Positions 1 to 8,110 of a stretch of DNA of 64,000 nucleotides are shown here, one piece after another; position 1 is the stretch's first letter; each line of letters begins with the position of its first letter. This DNA comes from Amycolatopsis lexingtonensis (GTDB lineage Bacteria; Actinomycetota; Actinomycetes; Mycobacteriales; Pseudonocardiaceae). Where the stretch lies: positions 8,778,501-8,842,500 of the forward strand of contig NZ_JADBEG010000001.1 in NCBI RefSeq assembly GCF_014873755.1, given 5' to 3'. The notes beneath the pieces are model-generated. The model saw only the letters and a list, made by a program, of their open reading frames with translations. It was not told the origin of the DNA and ran no database searches. Position numbers and translations under genes: made by a program.

Positions 1-1
1 G

Positions 2-454
2 ATGCAGGCTCAGCAGAAGAGCCAGTGGTGCTGGGCCGGTGCGGGCAACACCATCGCCGCCTTCCACGGCGCCACCGTCGGCCAGACGCGGTTCTGCCAG
101 CTGGCGCACGGCGAGTCCGGCCAGGACTGCGCCAACCTCACCGGCACGCTCGCCGACCCGCAGCGCGCCTTCGCCCGGCTCGGGTTCAGCTCGCCGGGCC
201 GCTACCTCGACCGGCCGATCACCTACGCGGCGATCCGGGCGCAGACCGCGGCGGGCCGGCCGCTGGAGACCCGGGTCGGCTTCCGCTCGGGCGGCGGGCA
301 TTCGCACGTCGTCTACGGCTACGACACCGGCGGCGACTGGGTGTTCTGGGGCGACCCGGGACCGGCCAAGCGCTACAACTGGTCGACCTACGGCTTCTAC
401 ACGCACAATTCGTCGTTCTCCTGGACGCACACGCTCACCGGGATCGCCCGATGA
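2..454 (+). CDS. Papain-like cysteine protease, 5'-truncated by the window edge
   Basis: The visible 150 residues look like the catalytic domain of a papain-like (C39/AvrRpt2-like) cysteine peptidase. A Q-x-S-Q-W-C-W-A motif near the beginning supplies the oxyanion Gln and nucleophile Cys. A G-G-H-S-H-V-V-Y-G-Y segment near residue 100 supplies His, and W-G-D-P-G-P follows as the third catalytic position. The true start and any signal peptide lie upstream of the window. Its stop overlaps the next start (ATGA), so the two are translationally coupled. The family fold is clear from motifs; the substrate is unknown. Confidence 0.7.
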   Translation: MQAQQKSQWCWAGAGNTIAAFHGATVGQTRFCQLAHGESGQDCANLTGTLADPQRAFARLGFSSPGRYLDRPITYAAIRAQTAAGRPLETRVGFRSGGGHSHVVYGYDTGGDWVFWGDPGPAKRYNWSTYGFYTHNSSFSWTHTLTGIAR

Positions 455-1206
455 GCAGGCGAGTGGTGGTCCTCGCCGTGCTGACCGGCGCGGCGCTGCT
501 GATGACGGCACCGGTGTCAGGCGCGGCCCAGGCCGCCGGCATCAGCAGCGCCGACGCCGTGGCCGCGCGGGCCGCGGCCGTGAGCCTCCAGGACACGCTG
601 GTCCGGTTCTTCGCGCAGGCCCCGGACTCGCACGGGCCGGTCACGGTGCGGGTCGCCCAGGACGCCTACCCCGTCTACGAGCTGTCGGCGGACTTCGTCG
701 CGGGCAAGCCGGGCGCGGCGCCCGGTGACTTCGCCTACTTCGCCGTTCCCGCCCAGGCCTCCGACGGCCGGACCGCGACGCTCTGGTCGGTGCGTGGCGA
801 CGACGGCGCCTGGCAGGTGGGCAACATCGCTTCGGGCGACGTCGAAGGCGCGTACGCCCGGCAGCTGCCCGCGGGGGCACAGCTCCTGCACGAACCCCAG
901 GTCGACGCCTGGTACGCGGTGCGGGACGGCCGCCTCACCCCGCTGGCCGGCGGGACCGCGGTCACCGTCGCCGACTACCAGCGGACCGTCGGCGCGCGCT
1001 ACGCGGACAAGCTGCCCGGCTCGGCCTACGCCCGCGACGGCGAGGCCGGCGGCTACGACGCGACGTCCCAGGTGATGCCCCGCGGCGACGGCGGCCCGGC
1101 GGCGCCGAGCCACGACACCGGCTGGGTGCCGCTGCTGATCCTCGTCGGCGTGCTCGCGGTCAGTGGCGCCGGCTACGTCTTCCACCTGCGGCGGCACGCC
1201 GCATAG
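451..1206 (+). CDS. Secreted, C-terminally membrane-anchored protein of unknown function
   Basis: I do not recognise a family. The 251-residue product starts with a clear signal peptide (positively charged MSRR, then a hydrophobic stretch ending near A-Q-A-A). A globular Ala/Asp-rich ectodomain follows, then a Pro/Gly/Asp linker, a C-terminal membrane helix (around residues 222-243) and a short basic tail (LRRHAA). This is the topology of a type I, outward-facing anchored protein. It overlaps the upstream papain-like protease by 4 bp, so it may be its partner, anchor or inhibitor; that is inference from coupling only. A strong hairpin terminator follows. Confidence 0.6.
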   Translation: MSRRVVVLAVLTGAALLMTAPVSGAAQAAGISSADAVAARAAAVSLQDTLVRFFAQAPDSHGPVTVRVAQDAYPVYELSADFVAGKPGAAPGDFAYFAVPAQASDGRTATLWSVRGDDGAWQVGNIASGDVEGAYARQLPAGAQLLHEPQVDAWYAVRDGRLTPLAGGTAVTVADYQRTVGARYADKLPGSAYARDGEAGGYDATSQVMPRGDGGPAAPSHDTGWVPLLILVGVLAVSGAGYVFHLRRHAA

Positions 1207-1210
1207 ACGA

Positions 1211-1254
1211 ACCGGCGGGCTCGGCGTCGATCCCCTTCCACCGAGCCCGCCGGT
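1211..1254 (+). terminator. Hairpin terminator after the protease/anchor pair
   Basis: A 14-bp perfect inverted repeat (arm ACCGGCGGGCTCGG) closes a 16-nt loop just downstream of the 1206 stop and ends 24 bp before tmk. There is no T-run, as is usual for terminators in high-GC actinobacteria. Confidence 0.65.
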
Positions 1255-1278
1255 CAACCACCGCTACTGTGACCACCC

Positions 1279-1923
1279 GTGGGTCGATTGGTGGTCATCG
1301 AAGGGCTTGACGGCGCGGGCAAGCGCACGCTGGCCGACGGGCTGACGGCGGCGCTGGGCGCCCGGGGCGCGAGCGTGGCGTCGCTGGCGTTCCCGCGCTA
1401 CGGCAAGAGCGTGCACGCCGACCTCGTGAAGGAAGCGCTGCACCGCGGGCACGGCGACCTCGCCGACTCGGTGTACGGCATGGCCGTGCTCTACGCGCTG
1501 GACCGCAGCGGCGCCGCGGACGACATCCGCGCGCTGCGGGACACCCACGACGTCGTCCTGCTCGACCGGTACGTCGCTTCCAACGCCGCGTACGCGGCCG
1601 CGCGCCTACGCCAGGACGCGACCGGCGACGTCGTGAAGTGGGTGTACGAGCTGGAAGTCGACCGCTTCGGGCTGCCCCGCCCGGACGCGCACCTGCTGCT
1701 GCGCGTCGCCCCTGCGGTGGCGGCCGAGCGCGCCGAACGCCGGGCGGCGACCGAAACCGACCGGGAGCGCGACGCCTTCGAAACCGACGACGGCCTGCAG
1801 CGGCGCTGCGCGGCTGTGTACGACGAACTGGCTGCGGCCGGCTGGCTCGCGCCGTGGCACGTCTTGGACGGCGTCGCGGGCGTCGACCACGAAGCTCTCG
1901 CGACGACGCTGCTAGGCCAGTAG
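1279..1923 (+). CDS. tmk: Thymidylate kinase
   Basis: Phosphorylates dTMP to dTDP with ATP in the cytoplasm, an essential step of dTTP synthesis. The 214-residue product starts with GTG and shows the P-loop G-L-D-G-A-G-K-R-T (residues 9-17), the F-P-R-Y-G segment, and the [10 protein letters not shown] dTMP-binding motif, all close to the mycobacterial enzyme. Its position upstream of mtrA-mtrB-lpqB matches the mycobacterial order, but two regulators and an oxidase are inserted in between and sahH is not next to it. The last 12 bp overlap the convergent flavin oxidase gene. Confidence 0.93.
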   Translation: MGRLVVIEGLDGAGKRTLADGLTAALGARGASVASLAFPRYGKSVHADLVKEALHRGHGDLADSVYGMAVLYALDRSGAADDIRALRDTHDVVLLDRYVASNAAYAAARLRQDATGDVVKWVYELEVDRFGLPRPDAHLLLRVAPAVAAERAERRAATETDRERDAFETDDGLQRRCAAVYDELAAAGWLAPWHVLDGVAGVDHEALATTLLGQ

Positions 1924-3042
1924 CCGGGCGGGGTCGAACCGCTCGATCGGGTGCGCGGTGGTGCCGTCGACCACCAGGTCCGCGAGGACCTCGCCGACCA
2001 CCGGCGCGAACTTGAAGCCGTGGCCGGAAAAGCCGCAGGCGAGCAGCACCCGCTCTTCGGCCGGGTGCGGGGCGAGCACGAAGCGCTCGTCGGCGGTGTC
2101 GGTGTACATGCACGTCGCCGCGCGGAGGAACGCGCCGGGCAGCGTCGGCAGGTGCCGCTTCACGACCGTCGCGATCTCGTGGACCTCGTCGCCGGTCACC
2201 GCGCGGTCGATGCCGTCGGGGGTGCACACGCGGCCCCCGCTGTGCAACGCCACCTTGACGCCGTCCGCGGGCGCATTGTGCGCCGGGAAGCCGTAGAACG
2301 TGTAGCCGTCGCCCTCCCAGATGTACACCGGGTGCCGCTGGAACGGCGCGACCCCGCCCGAAGGCGCGAACCAGTACTGCACCTGCCGCCGCACGGTGAA
2401 GGCGACGCCGAAGTCGCGCAGCAGCTCGCCGGCCCACGCGCCGGGGCACAGCACCAGCCGGTCCGCCGTGTAGTAGTTGTGCGACGTCCCGACGCGCACC
2501 CCGCCGGCCATGGTGCTCCAGGTGAACACCTTCTCCTCGTGGTGCAGTTCGGCGCCGCAACGCGCGGCGAGCTGCAGGTGCGCGGCGACGCTGCCCTCGG
2601 GCGACACCAGCCCCGCGCCCGGTTCGTACAGCGCGACTTCGTCCGGCGACGGTGCCATGGTCGGGAACCGCCGCCGGAGCTCGCCCGCGTCCAACAGTTC
2701 GTGCGGGATGCCGAAAGCCGCCGCCGAAGCCAGGCTGCCGGTGATCGTGCGCGAATCCGCCGTGCCGACCATGACCCCGCCGCAGCGGGTGAACAGCCGC
2801 CGCCCGCTGTCGCGCTCGAGACCGTCCCAGAGTTCGTGCGCCCGCAGCAGGAGCGGCACGTACTCGGGGCCTTCGAGGTACGCCTGCCGCGTGATGCGCG
2901 AACCGCCGTGGCTGGACCCGCGGTTGTGCACCGGCGCGAACTGGTCGATGCCGAGCACCCGCTGCCCGCGCTGCGCGAGCCGGTACGCGGCGGCGCTGCC
3001 CATGCCGCCGAGCCCGACGACGATGACGTCGTAGTGCGTCAT
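1912..3042 (-). CDS. FAD-dependent amine oxidase, monomeric sarcosine/N-methyltryptophan oxidase type
   Basis: Probably oxidises a secondary or N-methyl amino acid to imine plus H2O2 with covalently bound flavin. The product is about 376 residues, the usual length of monomeric sarcosine oxidase. It has an N-terminal Rossmann motif [10 protein letters not shown] and a conserved [11 protein letters not shown] segment. Near residue 307 there is a T-C-M-Y-T-D-T motif whose Cys is the covalent FAD attachment residue in this family. I chose the ATG at 3042 because a GGAAGG ribosome site lies just upstream. Substrate choice between sarcosine, pipecolate and N-methyltryptophan cannot be read from sequence. 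Confidence 0.85.
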   Translation of the reverse strand: MTHYDVIVVGLGGMGSAAAYRLAQRGQRVLGIDQFAPVHNRGSSHGGSRITRQAYLEGPEYVPLLLRAHELWDGLERDSGRRLFTRCGGVMVGTADSRTITGSLASAAAFGIPHELLDAGELRRRFPTMAPSPDEVALYEPGAGLVSPEGSVAAHLQLAARCGAELHHEEKVFTWSTMAGGVRVGTSHNYYTADRLVLCPGAWAGELLRDFGVAFTVRRQVQYWFAPSGGVAPFQRHPVYIWEGDGYTFYGFPAHNAPADGVKVALHSGGRVCTPDGIDRAVTGDEVHEIATVVKRHLPTLPGAFLRAATCMYTDTADERFVLAPHPAEERVLLACGFSGHGFKFAPVVGEVLADLVVDGTTAHPIERFDPARLLA

Positions 3043-3099
3043 GGCACCCTTCCGAAGTTGCGTCTTCAGCAACAACGTGCGCGGTGCGCGACGCGGTTG

Positions 3100-3549
3100 T
3101 CAAGCGCGGGCGAACTCCATGACCCAGTTGGACTCCCAGGTCCGCCCGCCGTCCGCGGAGAACTCCTGTTCCCACCGCGGCGAGGACGTGGTCGTGCCCG
3201 TCCAGGCGTAGTGCACCTTGATGGGGGCCCCTTCGTGCGTGTCGTCGCCGTAGAAGTCGCCGCGGCCGTCGGCGAACCGGCCCACGACCGGCGGCTGCAG
3301 CACGCCGTCGCGGCTGCTGGCCCAGTACAGCGACCACTCCTCGCGCCCGACGTCGAAGAGCCGGAGGGTGCAGCCGCGGGAACCGAGGGTGGGGAAGGCG
3401 ATTTCGTCCATGTTGCCGCCGCCCTCGAAGAGGGACCAGCAGGTCGTCGTGCCGGGGAACTCGGTCCAGTCGTCGCTGCCGGTGAGCGGCTTGGCGAGCC
3501 GCCGGTTCGTCACGGTCCAGGAGCCGAGGAAGAAGTCGAAGTCGTTCAT
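3100..3549 (-). CDS. Small conserved protein, DUF1579/lipocalin-like
   Basis: A 149-residue soluble protein beginning M-N-D-F-D-F-F-L-G-S-W-T-V, the typical opening of beta-barrel DUF1579-type proteins, followed by alternating beta-strand-like segments rich in Trp and Gly. There is no signal peptide. It is transcribed divergently from the WYL-domain regulator, with a perfect palindrome in the 64-bp gap, so it is probably the regulator's direct target. Ligand and function are unknown; the family assignment is by general resemblance. Confidence 0.6.
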   Translation of the reverse strand: MNDFDFFLGSWTVTNRRLAKPLTGSDDWTEFPGTTTCWSLFEGGGNMDEIAFPTLGSRGCTLRLFDVGREEWSLYWASSRDGVLQPPVVGRFADGRGDFYGDDTHEGAPIKVHYAWTGTTTSSPRWEQEFSADGGRTWESNWVMEFARA

Positions 3550-3570
3550 GAGGGAGAGCTTGCACCGGTA

Positions 3571-3593
3571 CCACTGACATCTTTTGTCAGTGG
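3571..3593. promoter_or_regulatory. Palindromic operator between the DUF1579-like gene and the WYL regulator
   Basis: A perfect 9-bp inverted repeat (arms CCACTGACA and TGTCAGTGG) with a 5-nt spacer lies 22 bp upstream of one start (3549) and 21 bp upstream of the other (3614). It is the right size for a dimeric HTH protein, and the adjacent WYL regulator is the obvious candidate. Binding is inferred. Confidence 0.65.
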
Positions 3594-3613
3594 CTGCTGG
3601 CAGACTTCGCCGG

Positions 3614-4582
3614 GTGCGCGCGAGCCGGCTGGTGTCCCTGTTGCTGCTGCTGCAGAACCGCGGGCGGCTGAGCGCCGCGCGGCTGGCGGCGGAGCTCGGC
3701 GTGACCGCGCGGACGGTGTACCGCGACGTCGAGGCGCTCGCCGCCGCGGGCGTCCCGATCTACGCCGAGGGCGGCCCGAACGGCGGCTACCAGCTCATGG
3801 ACGGCTACCGGACGCGGCTGACCGGCCTGACCGAGGGCGAAGCCGGTTCGCTGTTCCTCACCGGCCTGCCGCAACCGGCCGCGGAACTGGGCCTGGGCGC
3901 GCAGGTGGCCGCCGCCGAGCTGAAGCTGATGGCGGCGCTGCCGACGCCGTACCGCGACGCGTCGCTGCGCATCCGGCAGCGCTTCCACCTCGACGCGCCC
4001 GGCTGGTACCGCGAGGCCGACCCGGTGCCGCGGCTGCTCGAAGCGGCGGAAGCGCTGTGGCAGGACCGGGTCGTCGAGGTCCGCTACCGCCGCTGGTCGC
4101 CGTCGCCCGGCGTCGTGACGCGGCGGCTGCACCCGCTCGGCCTCGTCCTCAAGGCCGGCGTCTGGTACCTCGTCGCCGGGCCGGAGCCGCGGACCTACCG
4201 CGTCTCGAACATCGAAGACCTGCGGCCGCTCGACGAGCACTTCACCCGGCCCGGCGCCTTCGAACTCGCGGAGTTCTGGCGCGCGCACGTCGAACGCTAC
4301 GAGGAAAGCGAAATCGACGAGACCGCCGTCGTCCGGCTGACGCCCGCCGGGATCGCCGCCCTGCCGGACGTCCTCGGCCCGAAGGCCGCCCGGCTCGTCT
4401 CCCGCACGCTCGAACCCGAGGACGCCGAAGGCTGGCGCCGCGCCCGCGTACCGCTGGAAAGCGTGCCCCACGCCGCCGCCGGGTTGCTGCGGCTCGGGGC
4501 GGACGCGCAGGCGCTGGCGCCGCCGGAACTGGTGGCGCACCTGGGAAAAACCATCGCGGCGATGGCCCGGCTGTACCCCTAG
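3614..4582 (+). CDS. DeoR/YafY-type HTH regulator with WYL domain
   Basis: Helix-turn-helix transcription factor with a ligand-sensing WYL domain. The N-terminal winged HTH reads L-L-L-L-L-Q-N-R-G-R-L-S-A-A-R-L-A-A-E-L-G-V with the family-typical R-T-V-Y-R-D-V-E-A-L recognition helix. W-Y-L-V-A-G-P in the second half is the WYL core, and a WCX-like C-terminal region follows. In-frame alternatives at 3584 (TTG) and 3590 (GTG) would put the palindrome inside the coding region, so the GTG at 3614 is preferred (322 residues). It probably autoregulates and controls the divergent DUF1579-like gene. It overlaps the convergent iclR-type gene by 4 bp. Confidence 0.85.
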   Translation: MRASRLVSLLLLLQNRGRLSAARLAAELGVTARTVYRDVEALAAAGVPIYAEGGPNGGYQLMDGYRTRLTGLTEGEAGSLFLTGLPQPAAELGLGAQVAAAELKLMAALPTPYRDASLRIRQRFHLDAPGWYREADPVPRLLEAAEALWQDRVVEVRYRRWSPSPGVVTRRLHPLGLVLKAGVWYLVAGPEPRTYRVSNIEDLRPLDEHFTRPGAFELAEFWRAHVERYEESEIDETAVVRLTPAGIAALPDVLGPKAARLVSRTLEPEDAEGWRRARVPLESVPHAAAGLLRLGADAQALAPPELVAHLGKTIAAMARLYP

Positions 4583-5364
4583 TCCCGGAAATACCCCAGC
4601 TGCGCGGAAAGTTCCTCCGCCGCGTCGGTCATCGGGCGCACGACCTGCTTCACCCGCTGCTTCGAAAGCCGGTACGCCGGACCGGAAGCGCTCATCGCGG
4701 CGACGACGTCACCGCCGGGACCGTGGATCGGCACGGCGACCGCGTGCATGCCGAGTTCAAGTTCCTCGTAGCAAGCCGCGTAGCCGTCTTCGAGCACCCG
4801 CTCCAATTCGGACAGCAGCTCTTCCGGCTCGACCGTCGTGCGCGGCGTGTACTGCTCCAGCTTCCGCTTCAGCACCCGCTTGCGCTCGGCTTCGCCCATG
4901 TACGCCAGCAGGATCTTGCCGCTGGACGTCGCGTGCAGCGGCGTGCGCTGGCCGGTCCAGTTCTGCGTGGTGATCGCGGCCGAACCGCGGGCCTGGCTGA
5001 TGTTGATGGCGACGCCGTCGTCCGCGATGGCGATGTTCACCGTCTCGCCCAGCTCCTCGGCGAGCGACAGGCAGCTCGCACGGCCGAGCTTCGCCAGGTC
5101 CATGCGCCCGGTCGCGGCGCCGGCGAGCCGGACGACCCCGAACCCGATCGCGTACTTCCCGCGTTCCCCGAGCTGTTCGACGAGACCTCTGGACTCCAGG
5201 ACGCTGAGCAGCCGCGACGCCGTCGACTTGTGGACGCCCAGCTCGCCCGCGATCTCGGTGATGCCGGTTTCGCCGTGGCGGGCGAGCAGCTCCAGCACGC
5301 TGATCGCACGGTCGACCGACTGCACCTGGCTCTGAGTTGCGTTGCCCGAGTCCTGGTTCCGCAT
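4579..5364 (-). CDS. IclR family transcriptional regulator
   Basis: A 261-residue IclR regulator. The N-terminal winged HTH spans about residues 15-75 (S-V-D-R-A-I-S-V-L-E-L-L and H-K-S-T-A-S-R-L-L). The C-terminal effector domain carries P-L-H-A-T-S-S-G-K-I-L-L-A and E-E-L-E-L-G-M-H-A-V-A-V-P. The HTH and effector region resemble the actinobacterial AllR-like group (glyoxylate/allantoin control), which is only suggestive because no purine-catabolism genes are nearby. GCGCAAC-type repeats lie just upstream and may be its own operator. Confidence 0.85.
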   Translation of the reverse strand: MRNQDSGNATQSQVQSVDRAISVLELLARHGETGITEIAGELGVHKSTASRLLSVLESRGLVEQLGERGKYAIGFGVVRLAGAATGRMDLAKLGRASCLSLAEELGETVNIAIADDGVAINISQARGSAAITTQNWTGQRTPLHATSSGKILLAYMGEAERKRVLKRKLEQYTPRTTVEPEELLSELERVLEDGYAACYEELELGMHAVAVPIHGPGGDVVAAMSASGPAYRLSKQRVKQVVRPMTDAAEELSAQLGYFRD

Positions 5365-5694
5365 AGCGCAACACTATCCGTTTCGTGCGTTTCCTATCGG
5401 CTGAGTGGGCGAATCTCTTGACGGGCGCGGCCGGGAGGCCCGATTGTTGCGCACGGGGCACGGAGTAGCGCGCTGCGCAACTTTCACGCACTGCCGCGCC
5501 ATCCGGCCAGCCGTTTCCCTGAACTCGCCTCGCAGGTCCGCGGAGGCCGCGCGCGAAAGCCGCGCGGCCTCCGCGGACCGTCCAAAGCCGGAGGTACCGG
5601 CACCCGGATGGAGCAGGGAAGGGTCGCGATCTTGATCTTTCTGGTGGTCAAACACGCGGGTCGCGCGTGCGGCCACCGGAACTAGTGCGAATAT
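5365..5694. other. Divergent intergenic region iclR/mtrA with GCGCAAC repeats
   Basis: No gene is supported here. An 8-bp inverted repeat GTTGCGCA (5446-5453) and TGCGCAAC (5474-5481) has arm starts 28 bp apart, and a third GCGCAAC copy lies right next to the iclR start at about 5366. These are plausible IclR boxes. A separate strong GC hairpin lies at 5535-5579. The last 115 bp should hold the mtrA promoter, but I could not define its -35 and -10 with confidence. Confidence 0.45.
5535..5579. terminator. Very strong GC hairpin upstream of mtrA
   Basis: A perfect 19-bp stem (arm begins GGTCCGCGGAGGCCGC) with a 7-nt CGAAAGC loop. It looks like a terminator but sits between divergent genes, where none is needed for either. 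It may mark the 3' end of a lost gene or act as an insulator. Confidence 0.5.
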
Positions 5695-6378
5695 GTGGAC
5701 ATGAAGGCACGTGTTCTCGTGGTCGACGACGACCCCGCCCTCGCGGAGATGCTCACCATCGTGCTCCGTGGGGAGGGGTTCGACACGGCGGTGGTCGCCG
5801 ACGGCTCACGCGCGCTTCCGGCGCTGCGCGAGCTGAAGCCCGACCTCGTCCTGCTCGACCTGATGCTGCCCGGGATGAACGGGATCGACGTCTGCAAGGC
5901 GATCCGCGCCGAGTCCGGGGTGCCGATCGTCATGCTCACCGCCAAGAGCGACACCGTCGACATCGTCCTCGGCCTGGAGTCGGGCGCGGACGACTACGTC
6001 GTCAAGCCGTTCAAGCCGAAGGAGCTGGTCGCGCGGGTGCGAGCCCGGATGCGCCGCACCGAGGCCGAACCCGCGGAGTCGCTCACCATCGGGGACCTGG
6101 CGATCGACGTGCCGGGGCACGAGGTCACCCGCGAGGGCAAGGCCATCCCGCTGACCCCGCTGGAGTTCGACCTGCTGGTCGCGCTGGCCCGCAAGCCGCG
6201 CCAGGTGTTCACCCGCGAGGTGCTGCTCGAGCAGGTCTGGGGCTACCGGCACGCGGCCGACACCCGGCTGGTGAACGTGCACGTCCAGCGGCTGCGGTCC
6301 AAGGTGGAGAAGGACCCGGAACACCCCGAGGTGGTGTTGACCGTTCGCGGCGTCGGGTACAAGGCCGGCCCGCCGTGA
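5695..6378 (+). CDS. mtrA: Two-component response regulator MtrA
   Basis: OmpR-family DNA-binding response regulator that controls cell division, cell-wall and replication genes in actinobacteria. The receiver domain (1-120) has acidic residues V-V-D-D-D, phospho-acceptor Asp55 in L-L-D-L-M-L-P-G, and Lys in V-V-K-P-F-K-P-K-E-L. The winged-helix effector domain ends with V-R-G-V-G-Y-K-A-G-P-P. Sequence is nearly collinear with mycobacterial MtrA. Start is GTG at 5695, with an in-frame ATG two codons later. mtrB follows after 7 bp. Confidence 0.96.
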   Translation: MDMKARVLVVDDDPALAEMLTIVLRGEGFDTAVVADGSRALPALRELKPDLVLLDLMLPGMNGIDVCKAIRAESGVPIVMLTAKSDTVDIVLGLESGADDYVVKPFKPKELVARVRARMRRTEAEPAESLTIGDLAIDVPGHEVTREGKAIPLTPLEFDLLVALARKPRQVFTREVLLEQVWGYRHAADTRLVNVHVQRLRSKVEKDPEHPEVVLTVRGVGYKAGPP

Positions 6379-6385
6379 TGCGTCG

Positions 6386-8110
6386 ATGACCTCCGCGACC
6401 GGCAGACGGATCCCCGCGTTCGCGCGTTCGACGGCACGCCTGGTGCGGCGTGTCGTCGTTTTCGCGCGCCGTCGCGCGGTCGCGTTCAACGAGCTGTGGA
6501 AGCACTCGCTGCAGTTCCGGGTCACCGTGTCGACCCTCGCGCTGTCCTCCGCGGTGGTCTTCGTGCTGGGCATGGTCCTGCAGAACCAGATCACCGAACG
6601 GCTGCTGGACACCAAGCGCGACGCGGCGATCGCGCAGACCCGCGCCGCGGCCGAGACGGCGGCCGGCGAGCTGGTCGGTCTCGGCGGCGAGACGCGCGAC
6701 GCCACGACCAACCGGCTCGAGAACGCGCTGAAGAAGATCGCGATCACGCCGACCAGCCAGGACGCGGCCGGATCGGCGGCAGGCACGTTCGTCCCGGTGC
6801 TCGCCAGCGGCGGCCACGACCAGTCCGGCGACGAGCCGGCGTCCGCGGGCCCGTACGAAAACGTGCCGCCGCGGCTGCGCCAGTTCGTCGAGGCTGACCA
6901 GATGAGCTGGCTCGAGCACACCGTCCCCGACACCGCCGGCGGGCGCACGACGTACCTGATCGTCGGCATCCCGCTGAACACCGTGGCGAGCCCGTTGCAG
7001 CTGTACTTGCTGTTCCCGCTGACGACCGAGCAGAACACCGTCGCGACCGTGCAGAACACGCTGCTCGTCGGCGGGCTGGTGCTGCTGCTCCTGCTGGCCG
7101 GCATCACGAACCTGGTGACCCGGCAGGTGGTGCGCCCGGTCCGCCAGGCCGCCGCCGCGGCCGAGCAGTTCGCGGGCGGCGACCTCGACCAGCGGCTCGC
7201 CGTGCTCGGCGAGGACGACCTGGCGAAGCTCGCGGTGTCCTACAACGGGATGGCCGCCAGCATCCAGCGCCAGATCCGCCAGCTCGAGGAGTTCGGCGGG
7301 CTGCAGCGCCGCTTCACCTCCGACGTCTCGCACGAGCTGCGCACGCCGCTGACCACCGTCCGGATGGCCGCGGACGTGCTGCACGCCTCCCGCGAGCAGT
7401 TCCCGGCCGGGCTGGCCCGCTCGACCGAGCTGCTGGTCGACGAGCTCGACCGGTTCGAGGCACTGCTCGGCGACCTGCTGGAGATCAGCAGGCTGGACGC
7501 CGGCGTAGAGGAGCTGGCCGCGGAGTTCATCGACGTCCGCCCGATCGCGACCCGTGCGGTCGAGCAGGTGCGGGTCATCGCCGGCAACGCGGGCAGCTCG
7601 GTCGAGCTGGTGCTGCCCGACGAGGAGGTGATCGCCGAGGTCGACGCGCGGCGCGTCGAACGGATCCTGCGCAACCTGCTCGCGAACGCCGTCGACCACA
7701 GCGAGGGCCGGCCGGTGGTGCTCGCCCTCGGGGCGAACGAGGACGCCGTCGCCATCACGGTCCGGGACCACGGCGTCGGCCTGCGGCCCGGCGAAGCGGA
7801 CCTGGTGTTCAACCGGTTCTGGCGCGCGGACCCGTCGCGCAACCGGCGCACCGGCGGCACCGGGCTCGGCCTGGCGATCAGCCAGGAGGACGCGCGCCTG
7901 CACGGCGGCGAACTCGACGCGTGGGGCGAACCCGGCTACGGCGCCTGCTTCCGGCTGGTGCTGCCGCGCCGCCAGGACGTGCCGGCCGGCGACCCGCCGC
8001 TGACGCTGCCGCCGCCGGACCACGTTTCGGCCGAGGTGCCGCTCGGGATCATCGACGTCACGCCGGCGCCCGAAGCGATCTTCGCGGAACGTGAGGAAAT
8101 CGGTCAGTGA
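6386..8110 (+). CDS. mtrB: Sensor histidine kinase MtrB
   Basis: Membrane histidine kinase partnering MtrA. The 574-residue protein has a basic cytoplasmic start, a first membrane helix around residues 45-68, an extracytoplasmic sensor region to about 220 and a second helix around 220-245. HAMP, HisKA with phospho-acceptor His316 in S-D-V-S-H-E-L-R-T-P-L, and an ATPase domain (R-N-L-L-A-N-A-V-D-H; G-G-T-G-L-G-L-A) follow. The C-terminal extension past the ATPase domain is Pro-rich. The stop overlaps lpqB by 4 bp, so the three genes form one operon. Confidence 0.95.
   Translation: MTSATGRRIPAFARSTARLVRRVVVFARRRAVAFNELWKHSLQFRVTVSTLALSSAVVFVLGMVLQNQITERLLDTKRDAAIAQTRAAAETAAGELVGLGGETRDATTNRLENALKKIAITPTSQDAAGSAAGTFVPVLASGGHDQSGDEPASAGPYENVPPRLRQFVEADQMSWLEHTVPDTAGGRTTYLIVGIPLNTVASPLQLYLLFPLTTEQNTVATVQNTLLVGGLVLLLLLAGITNLVTRQVVRPVRQAAAAAEQFAGGDLDQRLAVLGEDDLAKLAVSYNGMAASIQRQIRQLEEFGGLQRRFTSDVSHELRTPLTTVRMAADVLHASREQFPAGLARSTELLVDELDRFEALLGDLLEISRLDAGVEELAAEFIDVRPIATRAVEQVRVIAGNAGSSVELVLPDEEVIAEVDARRVERILRNLLANAVDHSEGRPVVLALGANEDAVAITVRDHGVGLRPGEADLVFNRFWRADPSRNRRTGGTGLGLAISQEDARLHGGELDAWGEPGYGACFRLVLPRRQDVPAGDPPLTLPPPDHVSAEVPLGIIDVTPAPEAIFAEREEIGQ

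Noticed and set aside
1951..5421. A 1156-codon plus-strand frame crossing several genes
   Set aside because: It runs antisense to the oxidase and IclR genes and through the WYL regulator in another frame; its translation is Arg/Gly/Ala/Pro-rich without recognisable domains.
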